Source: Planctomycetaceae bacterium
GTDB taxonomy: Bacteria > Planctomycetota > Phycisphaerae > Phycisphaerales > SM1A02
Assembly (NCBI GenBank): GCA_027490145.1
Contig: JAIXYQ010000015.1
Location: 336,480-400,479 of the forward strand
DNA length: 64,000 bases
Direction of reading: 5' to 3'
The translations under genes and the position numbers were made by a program. Shown in pieces: positions 1 through 8,847 of this stretch; the stretch's first letter is position 1; each line of letters starts with the position of its first letter. The notes beneath the pieces were generated by a model. It did not search any database, was not told the DNA's origin, and worked only from the letters and a program-made list of their open reading frames with translations.

Positions 1-1
1 A

Positions 2-877
2 CCCCGTTTTGCCGAGGAGCTCGCCACGCTGCGCTCCACGCGCGACACGCTCCTGACCAAGACCTATGGTGGCCTCACGGCGTGGCAGACGGTCCGGGTG
101 GCGCGGCATCCGGCGCGTCCGCAGACCCTCGATCATGTGGACGCCATGTGCCGCGACTTCGTGCAGCTGCACGGCGATCGGCAGTGCGCCGACGACCCAG
201 CCATCGTGACGGGCCTGGCCCGCATCGGCCCGTTCAAGGTCATGGTGATCGGCCACCAGAAGGGGCGGTCGACGGCCGAGCGGATCCGCTGCCGGTTCGG
301 CTGCGCGAATCCCGATGGGTACCGCAAGGCGCTGCTGAAGATGCAGTTTGCCGAGAAGTTCAAGCTGCCGATCGTCACCCTCGTGGACACGCCGGGTGCC
401 TATCCGGGCATCGAGAGCGAGGAGCGCGGCCAAGCCGAGGCGATCGCCGTCAACCTCCGCGAGATGAGCCGCTTGCGCACGCCGATCGTGAGCGTGGTGA
501 TCGGCGAGGGCGGCTCGGGCGGCGCACTCGGGATCGCCGTCGCCGACCGTGTCGCGATGATGGAACACGCCTGGTACTCGGTCATCAGTCCCGAGGGCTG
601 TGCGGCGATCCTCTGGAAGGAAGCCAACGAGAAGACGAACACGCTCGCGGCGCAGGCCCTCTCGCTGACCGCCCGCCAGAACCTGTCCAACGGCATCATC
701 GATGCCATCGTGCCCGAGCCCGCTGGCGGCGCGCATCGTGACCCCCGTGCGGCGAGCGACGCGCTGCAGGGGTGGATCATCGACCAGCTGCGTGACCTGT
801 CGCGCGTCGATCCGGACACGCTGGTCAACCTGCGCTTTGAGAAGTTCAGGCGCATGGGCAGCGTGCGCTCAGGCTGA
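2..877 (+). CDS. accA: Acetyl-CoA carboxylase carboxyltransferase subunit alpha, 5' partial
   Basis: This is the C-terminal 291 residues of the alpha subunit of acetyl-CoA carboxylase carboxyltransferase, which with AccD moves the carboxyl group from carboxybiotin to acetyl-CoA to make malonyl-CoA in the cytoplasm. The frame is open to the left window edge, so the start lies outside. Family hallmarks are GHQKGR, the VDTPGAYPG oxyanion-hole segment, GEGGSGGALG, the SPEGCAAILW stretch and PEPAGGAHRDP near the C-terminus. A GTG at 98 could be mistaken for a start, but the conserved upstream TKTYGGLTAWQTVRVARHP shows that the protein continues leftwards. Confidence in function is high. Confidence 0.95.
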   Translation, partial: PRFAEELATLRSTRDTLLTKTYGGLTAWQTVRVARHPARPQTLDHVDAMCRDFVQLHGDRQCADDPAIVTGLARIGPFKVMVIGHQKGRSTAERIRCRFGCANPDGYRKALLKMQFAEKFKLPIVTLVDTPGAYPGIESEERGQAEAIAVNLREMSRLRTPIVSVVIGEGGSGGALGIAVADRVAMMEHAWYSVISPEGCAAILWKEANEKTNTLAAQALSLTARQNLSNGIIDAIVPEPAGGAHRDPRAASDALQGWIIDQLRDLSRVDPDTLVNLRFEKFRRMGSVRSG

Positions 878-977
878 GCATTCGCTCGCGAGCGCCGTTT
901 CGCATGGATCATCCGCGCCGTCGGATCGCGTTCGATCGCCGGGCTGCGCGGGCCAACGGGAGCTGCTGTTGCGTCGG

Positions 978-1006
978 TTGCCATCAGGCGAAGATGGTGG
1001 TAAAAT
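978..1006 (+). promoter_or_regulatory. Candidate sigma-70 promoter for the DksA-like gene
   Basis: TTGCCA (978-983) and TAAAAT (1001-1006) are separated by exactly 17 bases in the accA to DksA-like gap. Transcription would start near 1013, leaving a leader of about 100 bases before the GTG at 1114. The rest of this 236-base gap shows nothing else recognisable. The match is by eye to the general bacterial consensus; planctomycete promoters are poorly characterised. Confidence 0.45.
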
Positions 1007-1113
1007 GCGGGGCAGTTTCGTCGAAATCAAGGTGTTCTCGGACGAAATCCGTCCATTCCGCCGTGGAATGGTCAGATTATCAGTCCTGACCCGGCGTCTC
1101 AGGAGCACTCCAC

Positions 1114-2226
1114 GTGGCCAAGAAGAACGGGGCATCCAAGAACGCGCCCGCCAAGAAGCCCATCGGCTCGTCGAAGCCTGCAGTCAAGGGCAACAAGGAC
1201 ATCAAGGGGGCCAAGGCACCCGTCAAGCCCGCCGTGAAGGCCGGTTCGAAGCCTGCGTCCAAGCCCGCGGGCAAGGTCCCTGGCAAGACTGTTGGCAAGG
1301 CTGCTCCCAAGGCCGCCGCGAAGCCGGCGACCAAGGCTGCGCCCAAGCCCGCCGTGGAGACGCCGAAGGCCAAGCCTGCCGCGGCGAAGGCTCCGGCCTC
1401 AGCCGGCACCGCCGGAGTCAAGCCAACGCACATCGGCAAGATCACCGAACCGCCGCCGCCGCCGCCCCCGAAGCGTCGTGGCATCCTGCCGCCGCTCTTC
1501 GGTCCGCCGCCCACTCCTCCCAAGCGGAGCAAGGGCGCGCCGCCGCCGGTCATCGCCAAGCCCAAGCCCAAGAAGAAGCCTGGCGCAGAGAACACGGACA
1601 AGACTCCCAAGAAGAAGATCGATTACGCCAACGCCGTGTCGGTGGCTGCAGCTGCCGTCCAGGCCGCAGCCGCTCCGGCGCAGCCATCCAAGAAGGCGCC
1701 GTTGCAGCCGGGCTTGGTCATGATCAGTGGTCGCCGCGTCCGCACGCTGAGCCTGAAGGGGATCAAGATCGCACGCACGCCGAAGTCGTCGTCCAAGTCG
1801 GCGGCAACCAAGGCGGTCGAAACGGCTCCGGTCGTGCTGGCCAAGACGAAGCTGACCCCGAAGGAGCTCGAGGGCTATCGCGACATCCTGAACCGCATGC
1901 GTCGCGAACTCGCGGGCCGCGTCCATGACCTCGAGGAAGAGGCGCTCAAGAGCAGCGGTGGCAACCTCAGCAACATGCCGCTGCACATGGCCGACGTCGG
2001 CACCGATACCTTCGACCAGGACTTCAACATCGGGATGGCGCAGGCCGAGCGCGGCATCGTGCAGGAAATCGACGAAGCGCTCAAGCGCATCGCCGATCGG
2101 ACCTACGGCATGTGCATGCTGACCGGCAAGCCGATCCCCAAGGGCCGACTGGCCGCCATGCCGTGGGCCAAGTACACGGTCGAGGCCGCACGCCAGGTCG
2201 AGAAGTCACGTCCTCGGCCACAGTGA
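1114..2226 (+). CDS. DksA/TraR-family protein with long Lys/Ala/Pro-rich N-terminal tail
   Basis: The last 124 residues (from about 247) match the DksA/TraR fold: a coiled coil beginning LTPKELEGYRDILNRM, then the zinc-finger-like end starting YGMCMLTGKPIPKGRL. DksA proteins bind in the RNA polymerase secondary channel and tune transcription. Here only Cys334 of the four zinc ligands is left: the CxxC partner is Thr and the second pair lies in WAKYTVEA without cysteine, so zinc is probably not bound. Residues 1-245 are low-complexity, dominated by KPA-type basic repeats and a polyproline run, resembling a histone H1-like tail. The gene starts at GTG and lies 42 bases before lspA, an arrangement I recall from other planctomycetes. 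A role in polymerase regulation is inferred from the family. Confidence 0.85.
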   Translation: MAKKNGASKNAPAKKPIGSSKPAVKGNKDIKGAKAPVKPAVKAGSKPASKPAGKVPGKTVGKAAPKAAAKPATKAAPKPAVETPKAKPAAAKAPASAGTAGVKPTHIGKITEPPPPPPPKRRGILPPLFGPPPTPPKRSKGAPPPVIAKPKPKKKPGAENTDKTPKKKIDYANAVSVAAAAVQAAAAPAQPSKKAPLQPGLVMISGRRVRTLSLKGIKIARTPKSSSKSAATKAVETAPVVLAKTKLTPKELEGYRDILNRMRRELAGRVHDLEEEALKSSGGNLSNMPLHMADVGTDTFDQDFNIGMAQAERGIVQEIDEALKRIADRTYGMCMLTGKPIPKGRLAAMPWAKYTVEAARQVEKSRPRPQ

Positions 2227-2268
2227 CGTTGCGCCGATTGAGGCGCGCGAGCCGACCGTGAGCCACTC

Positions 2269-2955
2269 ATGAGCACCGAGCCCAGGGCATCCAACCCCGC
2301 ATGCCCAGCATGCCCAGCATGGCGTTCGCCACGGGCGTGGGGCGTGCTCGTCGGCGTCCTCGCTGCCTCCTTGGTGCTCGACCTGTGGAGCAAGTCATGG
2401 GCGTTCGATCACGTCGCCGGCTATCCGATCGTGCTGCCGGATCGTGATGCGGTCGCCGACCCGTCGTATCGGCTGCCCTTCCACGAGGGCGTGCGCGTCC
2501 TGCCGGCGAGCCTCCTTGACTTCCACCTGGTCCTCAACCGCGGTGCGGTCTTCGGCATCGGTCAGCAGCAGCGCTGGCTGTTCGTGTGTTTCTCGGTGCT
2601 GGCCGTGGTGGTGGGGTTGTGGATCTTCGCCCGGTGGACCCGGGACCGCATGACGCTGGCCCACGTGGGGATTGCGTTGGTCCTGGCTGGCGGGCTGGGC
2701 AATCTCTACGACCGGCTCTTCGTCGGCGCCGTGCGTGACTTCCTGCACATGCTGCCGAGATGGAACCTGCCCTTCGGTCTGGCGTGGCCGGGTGGCGCCA
2801 CCGAGGTCTTCCCGTGGGTCTTCAACGTCGCTGACGTGAGCCTGCTGGTTGGCCTTGGCCTGCTCTACCTGCACTCGCGCCGCGAGGAGCAGCGGCAGGC
2901 GCGGCTCAAGGCCGCGGTGGGCGCCCCGGGCAACGTGCCGCCATCGTCAACGTGA
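2269..2955 (+). CDS. lspA: Lipoprotein signal peptidase (signal peptidase II)
   Basis: LspA is an inner-membrane aspartyl protease that cleaves the signal peptide of diacylglyceryl-modified prolipoproteins just before the lipobox cysteine. The protein has 228 residues and four predicted membrane segments. The diagnostic blocks are LNRGAVFGIG, GGLGNLYDRLFVGAVRDF and FNVADVSLL; the catalytic aspartates are those in VRDF and VAD. There is an extra periplasmic loop of about 30 residues before LNRG, and the N-terminus carries a short Cys/Pro-rich repeat (PACPACPA). The gene follows the DksA-like gene closely and probably shares its transcript. Its substrates in this window would include the lipoproteins at 8284, 13765, 18059, 46047 and 59232. 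Confidence 0.93.
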   Translation: MSTEPRASNPACPACPAWRSPRAWGVLVGVLAASLVLDLWSKSWAFDHVAGYPIVLPDRDAVADPSYRLPFHEGVRVLPASLLDFHLVLNRGAVFGIGQQQRWLFVCFSVLAVVVGLWIFARWTRDRMTLAHVGIALVLAGGLGNLYDRLFVGAVRDFLHMLPRWNLPFGLAWPGGATEVFPWVFNVADVSLLVGLGLLYLHSRREEQRQARLKAAVGAPGNVPPSST

Positions 2956-2986
2956 GCCCGGCGTGCGCGCGGCCGGCGCGGTCCAC

Positions 2987-4306
2987 TCAGGCCTGAACCA
3001 CGGTGCCGCCGCTGGTCTTGCGCATGGCATTGCGCGTGTCGACCACGAGCGGAGCGTTCGACGCCACGGCCTGGTAGTCGACCGCATCGTGGTCGGTCAC
3101 GACGAGGACGCAGTCGGCCGACTTCAGCGTGGCCGCATCGAGCTTCACGCTCGAGAGCGGAATCGTGTGCTTGCGCATGCGCGGGAAGGTCGGCACGTGG
3201 GGATCGTGGTAGCTCACCTGCGCGCCGCGATCCATCAGCAGTTCGATGATCTCGGCCGCCGGCGTCTCGCGCGGGTCGTCGATGTTCTTCTTGTACGCCA
3301 CGCCGAGCACCAGGACCTTGGATCCCTTGAGTGCCTTGCCGTGGTCGTTCAAGGCATGCATCACCTTGTCGATGACGAAGTGCGGCATCGAGGTGTTGAC
3401 CTCGCCCGCGAGTTCGATGAATCGCGTGCTGACGCCGACCTCCTTCGCCTTCCAGGTCAGGTAGAACGGGTCGATGGGAATGCAGTGGCCGCCGAGGCCC
3501 GGGCCCGGATAGAAGGGCATGAAGCCGAACGGCTTCGTGCTCGCGGCATCGATGACTTCCCAGACGTCGATGCCCATGCGGTCGAGCACGATCTTCATCT
3601 CGTTGACGAGCGCGATGTTCACGCAGCGGAACACGTTCTCGAGCACCTTCGCGGTCTCGGCCACTTCCGCGGTCGACACGAGGTGCGCCGCCTTGACGAC
3701 CCGGGCATAGAGCGCGTGGGCGATCTGGCCGCTCACCGCGTCGGTGCCGCCGACGAGCTTGGGGATCGCTGCCGCGCTGCGGCCGATGCTCCCCGGATCC
3801 TCGCGCTCGGGGCTGTAGGCCAGGAAGTAGTCCTCGTTGCGCTTGAGTCCGGTGGCGTCGAGGATCGGTCCCATCTCATCGCGCGTGGTGCCGGGATAGG
3901 TCGTGCTCTCCAGGACCACGATCTGGCCCTTGCGCAGAACGCCCGCCACCATGCGGGTGCTGTCGAGCACGTAGGTCAGGTCCGGTTCGCGATGATGTCC
4001 CAAGGGGGTCGGCACGCACAGCAGGATCGCGTCAGCCTTGGCCAGTTCCTTCGGATCGCTCGTCGCCTTGAACTTCGGATCGGTCTTGAGGCGATCGAAG
4101 AACTCCTGGCCCAGGTGGTGGATGTACGAGGTTCCCGCGTGGATCGCGTCGATCTTCCGCTGGTCGATGTCGTAGCCGATGATGGCGTATCCAGCCTCAA
4201 GCAGGGCCTTGCTCAAGGGCAGGCCAACGTAGCCCAGGCCCACGATGCCGACGACGGCGGACTTGGACTCGATGCGCTTGAGGAGCTCCGAAGCGGTTTG
4301 GTTCAT
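2987..4306 (-). CDS. Nucleotide sugar dehydrogenase (UDP-GlcNAc 6-dehydrogenase type)
   Basis: This is an NAD-dependent UDP-glucose/GDP-mannose dehydrogenase-family enzyme that oxidises the C6 hydroxyl of a nucleotide sugar to the uronic acid. The N-terminal Rossmann motif is VGIVGLGYVGLPL, and the central active site GGHCIPIDPFYLTWKAKEVG carries the catalytic cysteine; this form, with IDPFYLTWKA, is typical of the WbpA/TviB group that uses UDP-N-acetylglucosamine. The length of 439 residues fits. The start was set at the ATG at 4306 (MNQTASELL), because upstream in-frame sequence looks non-coding. It is a lone gene, convergent with lspA, and probably feeds surface polysaccharide or glycan synthesis together with galE and the glycosyltransferases further on. 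The exact substrate is inferred. Confidence 0.9.
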   Translation of the reverse strand: MNQTASELLKRIESKSAVVGIVGLGYVGLPLSKALLEAGYAIIGYDIDQRKIDAIHAGTSYIHHLGQEFFDRLKTDPKFKATSDPKELAKADAILLCVPTPLGHHREPDLTYVLDSTRMVAGVLRKGQIVVLESTTYPGTTRDEMGPILDATGLKRNEDYFLAYSPEREDPGSIGRSAAAIPKLVGGTDAVSGQIAHALYARVVKAAHLVSTAEVAETAKVLENVFRCVNIALVNEMKIVLDRMGIDVWEVIDAASTKPFGFMPFYPGPGLGGHCIPIDPFYLTWKAKEVGVSTRFIELAGEVNTSMPHFVIDKVMHALNDHGKALKGSKVLVLGVAYKKNIDDPRETPAAEIIELLMDRGAQVSYHDPHVPTFPRMRKHTIPLSSVKLDAATLKSADCVLVVTDHDAVDYQAVASNAPLVVDTRNAMRKTSGGTVVQA

Positions 4307-4358
4307 GGGAGTTGAACGGTACTCCCGGCAGCCCCGTATGTCGCGCGGAGATCCGCCG

Positions 4359-5192
4359 TCAGGTCCACAACCCCAGGACGTACGCCAGCTCGTACCCACC
4401 GACCACGCCGTCGTTGTTCAGGTCGTATTCAGGCACATTCGTGCCCCAAGCACCCAGGATCAGGCCCAGGTCGATGCCGTCGACCACGCCATCAGCGTTG
4501 AAATCGCCCTCGATCGGCGGCGGCGGCGGTGCCGGAGGGATGAAGGTGACCGTGAGCTTGGGGCGCTGCCCGACCGTGCCCCATTCGCTGGTGGCGATCT
4601 CAATGCCGTCATCGTTGCCATCGATGATCTCCGGCAGGAACGCCACGCCCCAATTGGGTTGGCCGTCAGCCCACGCCTGGACCAAGCCGGTGACCCCGAT
4701 GAGCTTGAGGGAATTGTCCTCGGGCTCGTTGTCGCCGTTGAAGCTGGCCCAGCGCGGGGCCAGATCCTGGGGCTGGCTCAGTCCACCGGCGAGCGAGTTC
4801 CAGCTGCTGCCTTCGTCCCACGCGCGGACCACCGGGTACACGTCGATGAAGGGATTCCAGAACGGCGTGTCGATGTCCTCGACCACGTGGATCTCGAGCG
4901 TGGCGCTGACGATCGTGCTGCCGGGCGGAATCGCCGCGTCAGCGATGATTCCGTCGAAGCGCAGCAGCGCCTGGCCCCGGTAGTCGCTGAAGATCGAGTT
5001 GGGCACATCGTCATCGACCCAGCGCGTGCCGTCATTGCCGTAGCTGGAATTGGGAGAGTTCTGGTTGATCCAGGTGTCGAGTGTTCCCGAGTAGCCGTTC
5101 TCACCCTGCCGGAAGGAGATCGTCTGCTGCGACCACGCCGTGGATGCGCACAGGATCGACGCGACGAAGAAACCTGCAGTGCCTTGGATCAT
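4359..5192 (-). CDS. Secreted DNRLRE-domain protein with C-terminal dockerin-like repeats
   Basis: This is a 277-residue exported protein. It begins with a signal peptide ending near ASTAWSQ, followed by a DNRLRE-type domain of about 180 residues: the opening SFRQGENGYSGTLDTWI, a short beta-rich LRFDGI block and a later PKLTVTF strand. A proline-rich linker (PPAPPPPPIE) leads to a pair of calcium-binding dockerin-like repeats, FNADGVVDGIDLGLILGAWG and NNDGVVGGYELAYVLGLWT. DNRLRE domains occur in surface or extracellular proteins, often beside carbohydrate-active modules; no catalytic residues are evident. The ATG at 5192 was chosen because it gives a proper signal peptide. The molecular role is unknown; display at the cell surface is inferred. 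Confidence 0.82.
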   Translation of the reverse strand: MIQGTAGFFVASILCASTAWSQQTISFRQGENGYSGTLDTWINQNSPNSSYGNDGTRWVDDDVPNSIFSDYRGQALLRFDGIIADAAIPPGSTIVSATLEIHVVEDIDTPFWNPFIDVYPVVRAWDEGSSWNSLAGGLSQPQDLAPRWASFNGDNEPEDNSLKLIGVTGLVQAWADGQPNWGVAFLPEIIDGNDDGIEIATSEWGTVGQRPKLTVTFIPPAPPPPPIEGDFNADGVVDGIDLGLILGAWGTNVPEYDLNNDGVVGGYELAYVLGLWT

Positions 5193-5320
5193 GAGGGCAT
5201 CATGCCACAGGATGTCGTCCGGGCGAAATGCGGGTCGCCTCATGATCGGGGGCGTTCTCGGTCCGAGCCCGGGTCGACACCGGAGTCTCGAGACGAGGTC
5301 CGCAATCCGGTGGATGGCCA

Positions 5321-7165
5321 TCAGCCCAAGGAAGCCCGCAGGGCCGTCGCCTTGGCTTCCAAGTCCGCATCCTTGGTGGCCTTGCAGGCATCCACCAGCC
5401 GGTCGGCCAGCCATCGAGCATCGTCCGTGCGGTTCGCGGACGCGAGGCCAGTCACCTGCGTCTCGAAGCGAGCCAGCGATCGGTCGCGTTCGACGGGCTG
5501 CGCGACCAAGCCGGTGGCCAGCCGCTGGATGGCCTGCCGCCACGCCGCATGGCGACTCCCGCCGGAACCATCCAGCCGGTTGATGCCGTCCGAGCAGAAC
5601 TCGGCGATGGCCTTCACCTCGCTGGACGTGATCGTCGGCGCGCCGCCGGGGGCGGCATCGCCTCGGAGGATGGCTCGCGCCGATGCCGCGCCCTTCGCGG
5701 TCATCGCCGAGCACGCGCGCTCGAGCAGGGACGTGGCCGCCATGGAGCACAGGGTGGAGTCCGCACCAGCCGCGGCCATGATGACGATGTCATCGATGCG
5801 CGCGAGGAACCAGCTCCGAGCCGAAGTGGAGTCGGCATCGGCGGCGATCACGGGCTGGAGCATGAGCGCGAGCTCGGCATATGCCATGGGCTGCGTGGAC
5901 AGCGCGGAGGCCGCGTCCTTCAGCGCCTTCTTCGCGGCGGATGCAGGCTGCTTCGACTGCACGATCAACGCCGCCCGCGCACGCCACGCCGCCATGTGCA
6001 TCGGACACCGTCCGGTCGCTTCGGTCAGGACGGCAAGGTCGTCGGCCGGCTTTCCCCAGGCGATGGTGGTGGCCTCGAGGAGCGTCTGGGCATCGAGGTA
6101 GGCATCGGGCTTCGCCTGGGCTGCCTGCATCATGGGTACCAGCCAGGCTGGATCGCCCCAGGCGGTCTGGATCCCGGAGTGACGACCGCTCTCGGCCCAG
6201 CCGGAGATGTCGTTGTTGAGGCTCCACTGGTGGGGTTCCTTCTGCCAGATGAAGGCGCAGTGGCCGGGCTGCCCGACGGGCATGGCCGGGATGCCGAAGG
6301 CCTGGCACATGCTCGCGCCGAAGCGACTGATCGCACCGCAGACGCCTCCCACCTCCACGATGGTCGGCAGCGTCATCGGGCGGCCGCCGTAGAACCTGCG
6401 GCCTTCCTGCACGCTCACGCCGTCCTTGTTCTCGAGCGTGTACTTGACCATGCCATGCACGGCATCACCGATCTTGCCGCGCTCGCGGCAATCGGCCTTG
6501 ATGTTCGCACGGGCCCACGCGAGGTCGTCATCGGTCGCCCAGGAGCCGACGACGTAGCGCAGTTCCCACACGGAGAGCGTGCGGAAGGCGGGATCGAGTT
6601 GCCCCTCGCGATCCCACGCGAGGAAGGACCGCACCCGTGCCACGGGATCGATCGGCGCATCGTCAGCCATCGCCTTCACGGGCTCCGACCACGTGAGTGC
6701 GGTGGCGAGCGCCACGCGCAGGCCGAGACCTTCGCGGGTGCCCTCGACGCCCGTCACCACGGCGTGCAGCACCTCGAGCGTCCGGGCCCAGCTGCCGGCG
6801 ATCTCGCCGCCGCCCGTGAGTCCGTCGAGTGCTTCCGGAGTGGCCAGTACCCACGACAGGGTCGGGGCCCAGGATTCGGCGATCGGCTGGCATCGATCGA
6901 GCAGCGTGAGCTGCCTGATGGCGCGGGCCGGTCCGTCCGTGCTGGCCGTCTGCGCCGCGGCACTCGAGCCCTTGGCCTCGAGCTTGGCACGCACCGCCGT
7001 CGCGAGATCCGTCCTGAGGGCGTTGAGTCCGGCAGCCGTCGTTGCCTTCGCCGCTGCTGCGGAGAGTGCCTTGGCCTCGAGCTTCGGCGCCTGCGCACGG
7101 AGCGGCGTCGTGATGGCGAGCACGAGGGCGATCGGGGGGATCACGATCCAGGCTGGGGAGCGCAT
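5321..7165 (-). CDS. Secreted transglutaminase-fold protein of unknown role
   Basis: This is a 614-residue protein with an N-terminal signal segment (ALVLAITTPLRAQA). The middle part has a transglutaminase/papain-like core: Cys in VGGVCGAISRFGASMCQAFG, His in MPVGQPGHCAFIW and Asn/Asp in SLNNDISGW, in the order expected for a Cys-His-Asp triad. The rest is helical and alanine-rich without recognisable repeats. Such cores are seen in peptidases, amidases and catalytically inactive scaffolds, so an activity on a peptide or amide bond is possible but not shown. It is transcribed away from galE with a 71-base gap that must hold both promoters. There is no operon partner. Confidence 0.75.
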   Translation of the reverse strand: MRSPAWIVIPPIALVLAITTPLRAQAPKLEAKALSAAAAKATTAAGLNALRTDLATAVRAKLEAKGSSAAAQTASTDGPARAIRQLTLLDRCQPIAESWAPTLSWVLATPEALDGLTGGGEIAGSWARTLEVLHAVVTGVEGTREGLGLRVALATALTWSEPVKAMADDAPIDPVARVRSFLAWDREGQLDPAFRTLSVWELRYVVGSWATDDDLAWARANIKADCRERGKIGDAVHGMVKYTLENKDGVSVQEGRRFYGGRPMTLPTIVEVGGVCGAISRFGASMCQAFGIPAMPVGQPGHCAFIWQKEPHQWSLNNDISGWAESGRHSGIQTAWGDPAWLVPMMQAAQAKPDAYLDAQTLLEATTIAWGKPADDLAVLTEATGRCPMHMAAWRARAALIVQSKQPASAAKKALKDAASALSTQPMAYAELALMLQPVIAADADSTSARSWFLARIDDIVIMAAAGADSTLCSMAATSLLERACSAMTAKGAASARAILRGDAAPGGAPTITSSEVKAIAEFCSDGINRLDGSGGSRHAAWRQAIQRLATGLVAQPVERDRSLARFETQVTGLASANRTDDARWLADRLVDACKATKDADLEAKATALRASLG

Positions 7166-7236
7166 GAACGGATCCTACGGACGATCCCGGGTGCTTCAAC
7201 GTGCCGTGCAGTGGGCGACGCACTACGCTTGCGGCC

Positions 7237-8244
7237 ATGGCCACCCGAGGCACCATCCTGCTCACCGGCGGTGCCGGTTTCATCGGATCGCACGTGGCGG
7301 TGGAGGTTGCGGCGGCTGGCTGGCAGCCGGTGATCCTCGACAGCTTCTGCACGAGTGAGCGCTCGGTCGTGTCCCGTGTGGGCGAGCTGGTCGGCGCACC
7401 CGTGCGGTGCATCGAAGCCGACATCCGTGATGCGCCGTCGATGCGCGCTGCCTTCGGCTCCACGCCGATCCACGCGGTCATCCACCTTGCCGGACTGAAG
7501 GCCGTCGGCGAGTCGGTCGAGAAGCCTGCGCTCTACCACGACAACAACGTCAGGGGCACCGAGGTCCTGCTGGCCGCGATGGACGAGTTCGGCGTGCGTC
7601 GCATGGTGTTCTCGTCGTCGTGCACCGTGTACGGCACCCCGCAGCGCCTGCCGATCGACGAGTCGCATCCCCTGGGCGCGATCAATCCGTACGGGCAGAC
7701 GAAGCTCGACATCGAACGCATGCTCGACGTCTGGGCCGATGCGGGCCCCGATCGCCATGTCTGTTCGCTGCGCTACTTCAATCCGGTGGGCGCGCACGCC
7801 AGCGCCCGCATCGGCGAGAGTCCCATCGGCATCCCCAACAACCTGATGCCGTTCGTGGTCAAGGTCGCCCGTGGCGAACTGCCCGAACTCGGCGTCTTCG
7901 GCGGCGATTGGCCCACGCATGACGGCACCGGCGTCAGGGACTACATCCACGTCGTCGACCTGGCTCGAGGCCACGTCGCAGCGCTCGAGCGGCTGGACTC
8001 CATGCATCATGAGCGCATCAATCTCGGCACGGGTAGCGGGTGCTCGGTGCTCGATGTCGTGCGCGCGTTCGAACGCGTGAACGGCGTGAAGGTGCCCCAC
8101 GGCATCCGCCCGCGTCGGCCGGGTGATGCCGCAGCCGCCTACGCCGACGCCTCCCTGGCCTGGCGGCGGCTCGGTTGGCGTGCGAGCCTGGGACTGGATG
8201 ACATGGTGCGGGATGCATGGGCGTTCGCATCGCGACCCTCGTGA
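7237..8244 (+). CDS. galE: UDP-glucose 4-epimerase
   Basis: GalE interconverts UDP-glucose and UDP-galactose (often also the N-acetyl forms) with bound NAD, in the cytoplasm. The extended short-chain dehydrogenase pattern is complete: the TGGAGFIGSH nucleotide loop, the HLAGLKAVGESVEKP block, Ser in SSSCTVYG, and Tyr/Lys in NPYGQTKLDIE. RYFNPVGAH and GTGVRDYIHVVDLARGH are typical of GalE. Its 335 residues match the usual length. The ATG at 7237 was preferred over an upstream start because it begins directly before the beta-strand of the Rossmann fold. It would provide donor sugars for surface glycans alongside the nucleotide-sugar dehydrogenase and the glycosyltransferase at 11949. Confidence 0.95.
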   Translation: MATRGTILLTGGAGFIGSHVAVEVAAAGWQPVILDSFCTSERSVVSRVGELVGAPVRCIEADIRDAPSMRAAFGSTPIHAVIHLAGLKAVGESVEKPALYHDNNVRGTEVLLAAMDEFGVRRMVFSSSCTVYGTPQRLPIDESHPLGAINPYGQTKLDIERMLDVWADAGPDRHVCSLRYFNPVGAHASARIGESPIGIPNNLMPFVVKVARGELPELGVFGGDWPTHDGTGVRDYIHVVDLARGHVAALERLDSMHHERINLGTGSGCSVLDVVRAFERVNGVKVPHGIRPRRPGDAAAAYADASLAWRRLGWRASLGLDDMVRDAWAFASRPS

Positions 8245-8283
8245 TACCCTCTCGACCTCGCGAACCTCCACCAAGGACCATCC

Positions 8284-8847
8284 ATGACCATCACGAAGCC
8301 CCTCATCGTCTCCGCCATCCTGCTCGCCCCGCTCGCTCCGATCGGCTGCTCGACCGCACCGACCAGCGAGGGCGCCCGCACCGTGCAGTCGGCCGATGTC
8401 GATGCCTTCCTCACGCGCGTGAAGGAAGAGGATCCCTCGATGAAGAAGTTCTTCGAGAGCTGCGAGGCCTTCGCGGCATTCCCCGACATCGGCAAGGGCG
8501 GCTTCATCCTCGGCGGCGCCTACGGCAAGGGCCAGCTCCGCTCGAAGTCGGGCAAGCTGCTGGGGTACTGCGACGTCAGCCAAGGGTCCATCGGTGCCCA
8601 GATCGGCGGACAGAGCTTCGGCGAGATCGTCTTCTTCCAAACGAAGGAAGCGATGCAGCAGTTCAAGGGCGGGCAGTTCGCGCTCGCTGCGCAGGCGTCG
8701 GCCGTCGCCGTGAAGGCCGGTGCCGGTGCGAGCGCCGACTACCAGGGTGGCGTCGCGGTGTTCGTCGTCAATCCGGTCGGTCTCATGCTCGAAGCATCGG
8801 TCGGCGGGCAGCAGTTCAGCTTCCGCGCCGCCTCGGACGTCGAGTGA
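8284..8847 (+). CDS. YSC84/SYLF-domain lipoprotein
   Basis: This is a 187-residue lipoprotein. The signal peptide ends in a lipobox (API-GC) with the modified cysteine at about residue 20. The remainder is a YSC84/SYLF domain, recognised by PDIGKGGFILGGAYGKG and the later block GGVAVFVVNPVGLMLEASVG. In eukaryotes this fold binds lipids and actin; in bacteria it is a common periplasmic or outer-membrane lipoprotein of unknown function. A purine-rich AAGGA lies just ahead of the start. Its stop overlaps the GTG of the next gene by four bases, so translation of the uracil-DNA glycosylase is probably coupled to it. Confidence 0.88.
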   Translation: MTITKPLIVSAILLAPLAPIGCSTAPTSEGARTVQSADVDAFLTRVKEEDPSMKKFFESCEAFAAFPDIGKGGFILGGAYGKGQLRSKSGKLLGYCDVSQGSIGAQIGGQSFGEIVFFQTKEAMQQFKGGQFALAAQASAVAVKAGAGASADYQGGVAVFVVNPVGLMLEASVGGQQFSFRAASDVE

